Shown: positions 63,786 through 64,000 of the stretch, piece after piece
Layout of the letters: each line of letters starts with the position of its first letter
Position numbering within the stretch: the first letter of the stretch is position 1
From: Pinus tabuliformis
Lineage: Eukaryota; Streptophyta; Pinopsida; Pinales; Pinaceae
Assembly (NCBI GenBank): GCA_031772625.1
Contig: CM062816.1
Location: forward strand, 1,669,027,058 to 1,669,091,057
Length of the DNA stretch: 64,000 bases
Direction of reading: 5' to 3'
Notes under the pieces: model-generated
What the model saw: the letters and a program-made list of their open reading frames with translations, nothing else
Database searches by the model: none
Told to the model about the DNA's origin: nothing
Translations under genes and position numbers: made by a program

Positions 63786-64000
63786 GGCAAGGTCAGGTGG
63801 AGGTCTTAAGTTCTGCGGTATCGCATTATATACATTGTTGAATCTTGCACAGTACTCTAAAACGGTCTCTTGAGGACCTCATTTAATTGTATCATATTCA
63901 GCTAGTATGTGCAAGGGATCTTTCTTTTTCTCCCATATGTTAGTAAAGGATAGGTAAAGCTCATCAAGAGTGGTTATGGAATTTGCAGCAAGTGATCTGA
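63786..64000 (-). pseudogene. Gypsy-2 gag, part continuing out of the window
   Basis: In frame with the polyprotein: SLAANSITTLDELYLSFTNI, then DPLHILAEYDTIK, a TGA (63879-63881, probably from CGA), then GPQETVLEYCARFNNVYNAI. This is the Retrotrans_gag core. The start codon lies beyond 64000. Confidence 0.85.

Larger units (their letters stand above)
54411..64000 (-). mobile_element. Ty3/gypsy element gypsy-2 (5' end outside the window)
   Basis: It includes the 3' LTR (about 54411-57333), PPT, 1 kb of 3' non-coding sequence, and a gag-pol with one long open frame from 63785 to 58704. The domain order is gag, protease, extra RNase H, RT, RNase H, integrase, as in gypsy-1. It is far less decayed: only two in-frame stops in 5.6 kb (63879-63881 and 58704-58706). 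The 5' LTR and PBS are beyond 64000. Confidence 0.88.

Noticed and set aside
1-64000. A host protein-coding gene
   Set aside because: Every frame over 200 codons is explained by gag, pol or the LTR ORF, and no exon-like series outside the elements was found. Short or divergent exons could be missed without a search.

Overview
The window looks like intergenic DNA from a large, repeat-rich seed-plant genome, most plausibly a gymnosperm. That is an inference: it rests on deep nesting of long, decayed LTR retrotransposons, scattered L1-type LINE relics and long AT-rich spacers. I found no convincing host gene. Nearly all coding signal is retroelement gag/pol with in-frame stops.

Layout, left half. 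1-1273: 3' end of an internally deleted Ty3/gypsy chromovirus with its 3' LTR. 1750-2393 and from 11470: a degenerate host tandem repeat, split by a full-length Ty1/copia element on the minus strand (2394-11469; 1.6-kb LTRs, perfect TSD ATTCA, PBS, PPT, gag-pol in one frame with many stops). 11470-20579: AT-rich spacer holding a LINE-type RNase H relic, a 283-bp tandem duplication, a tRNA-like SINE relic, microsatellites and a minus-strand LINE fragment.

Layout, nested block 20580-46420. The outer layer is a small non-autonomous LTR element: 618-bp LTR, 1.75-kb interior with a gag/protease remnant, near-TSD AAAAT/AGAAT. Its 3' LTR was entered by a minus-strand Ty3/gypsy element (22990-46009, TSD GGTAC) with unusually long LTRs, about 5.3 kb each. 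These LTRs carry a long ORF (about 958 codons, same sense as gag-pol) between a TATA box and the PBS. The left LTR was then invaded by a plus-strand Ty1/copia element. That element now exists as truncated interior - LTR - full interior - LTR, and 2.4 kb of the gypsy LTR is gone.

Layout, right part. 46421-52390: spacer with two minus-strand LINE ORF2 fragments. Between them lies a decayed sequence resembling the domain coded in the gypsy LTR. 52395-53540: LTR, PBS and gag of a third copia, followed by short repeats and an A-rich tract. From about 54411 to the window end: a second minus-strand Ty3/gypsy element with a 1,693-residue near-intact polyprotein. Its 3' LTR holds a dense cluster of TGACGT/CACGTG motifs upstream of a TATA box. 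In both minus-strand gypsy elements an extra RNase H-like domain sits between protease and reverse transcriptase.

The strongest candidates for something undescribed are the LTR-encoded ORF with its diverged relative near 49.5 kb, the domain order of the gypsy polyproteins, and the bZIP-motif array in the second gypsy LTR.
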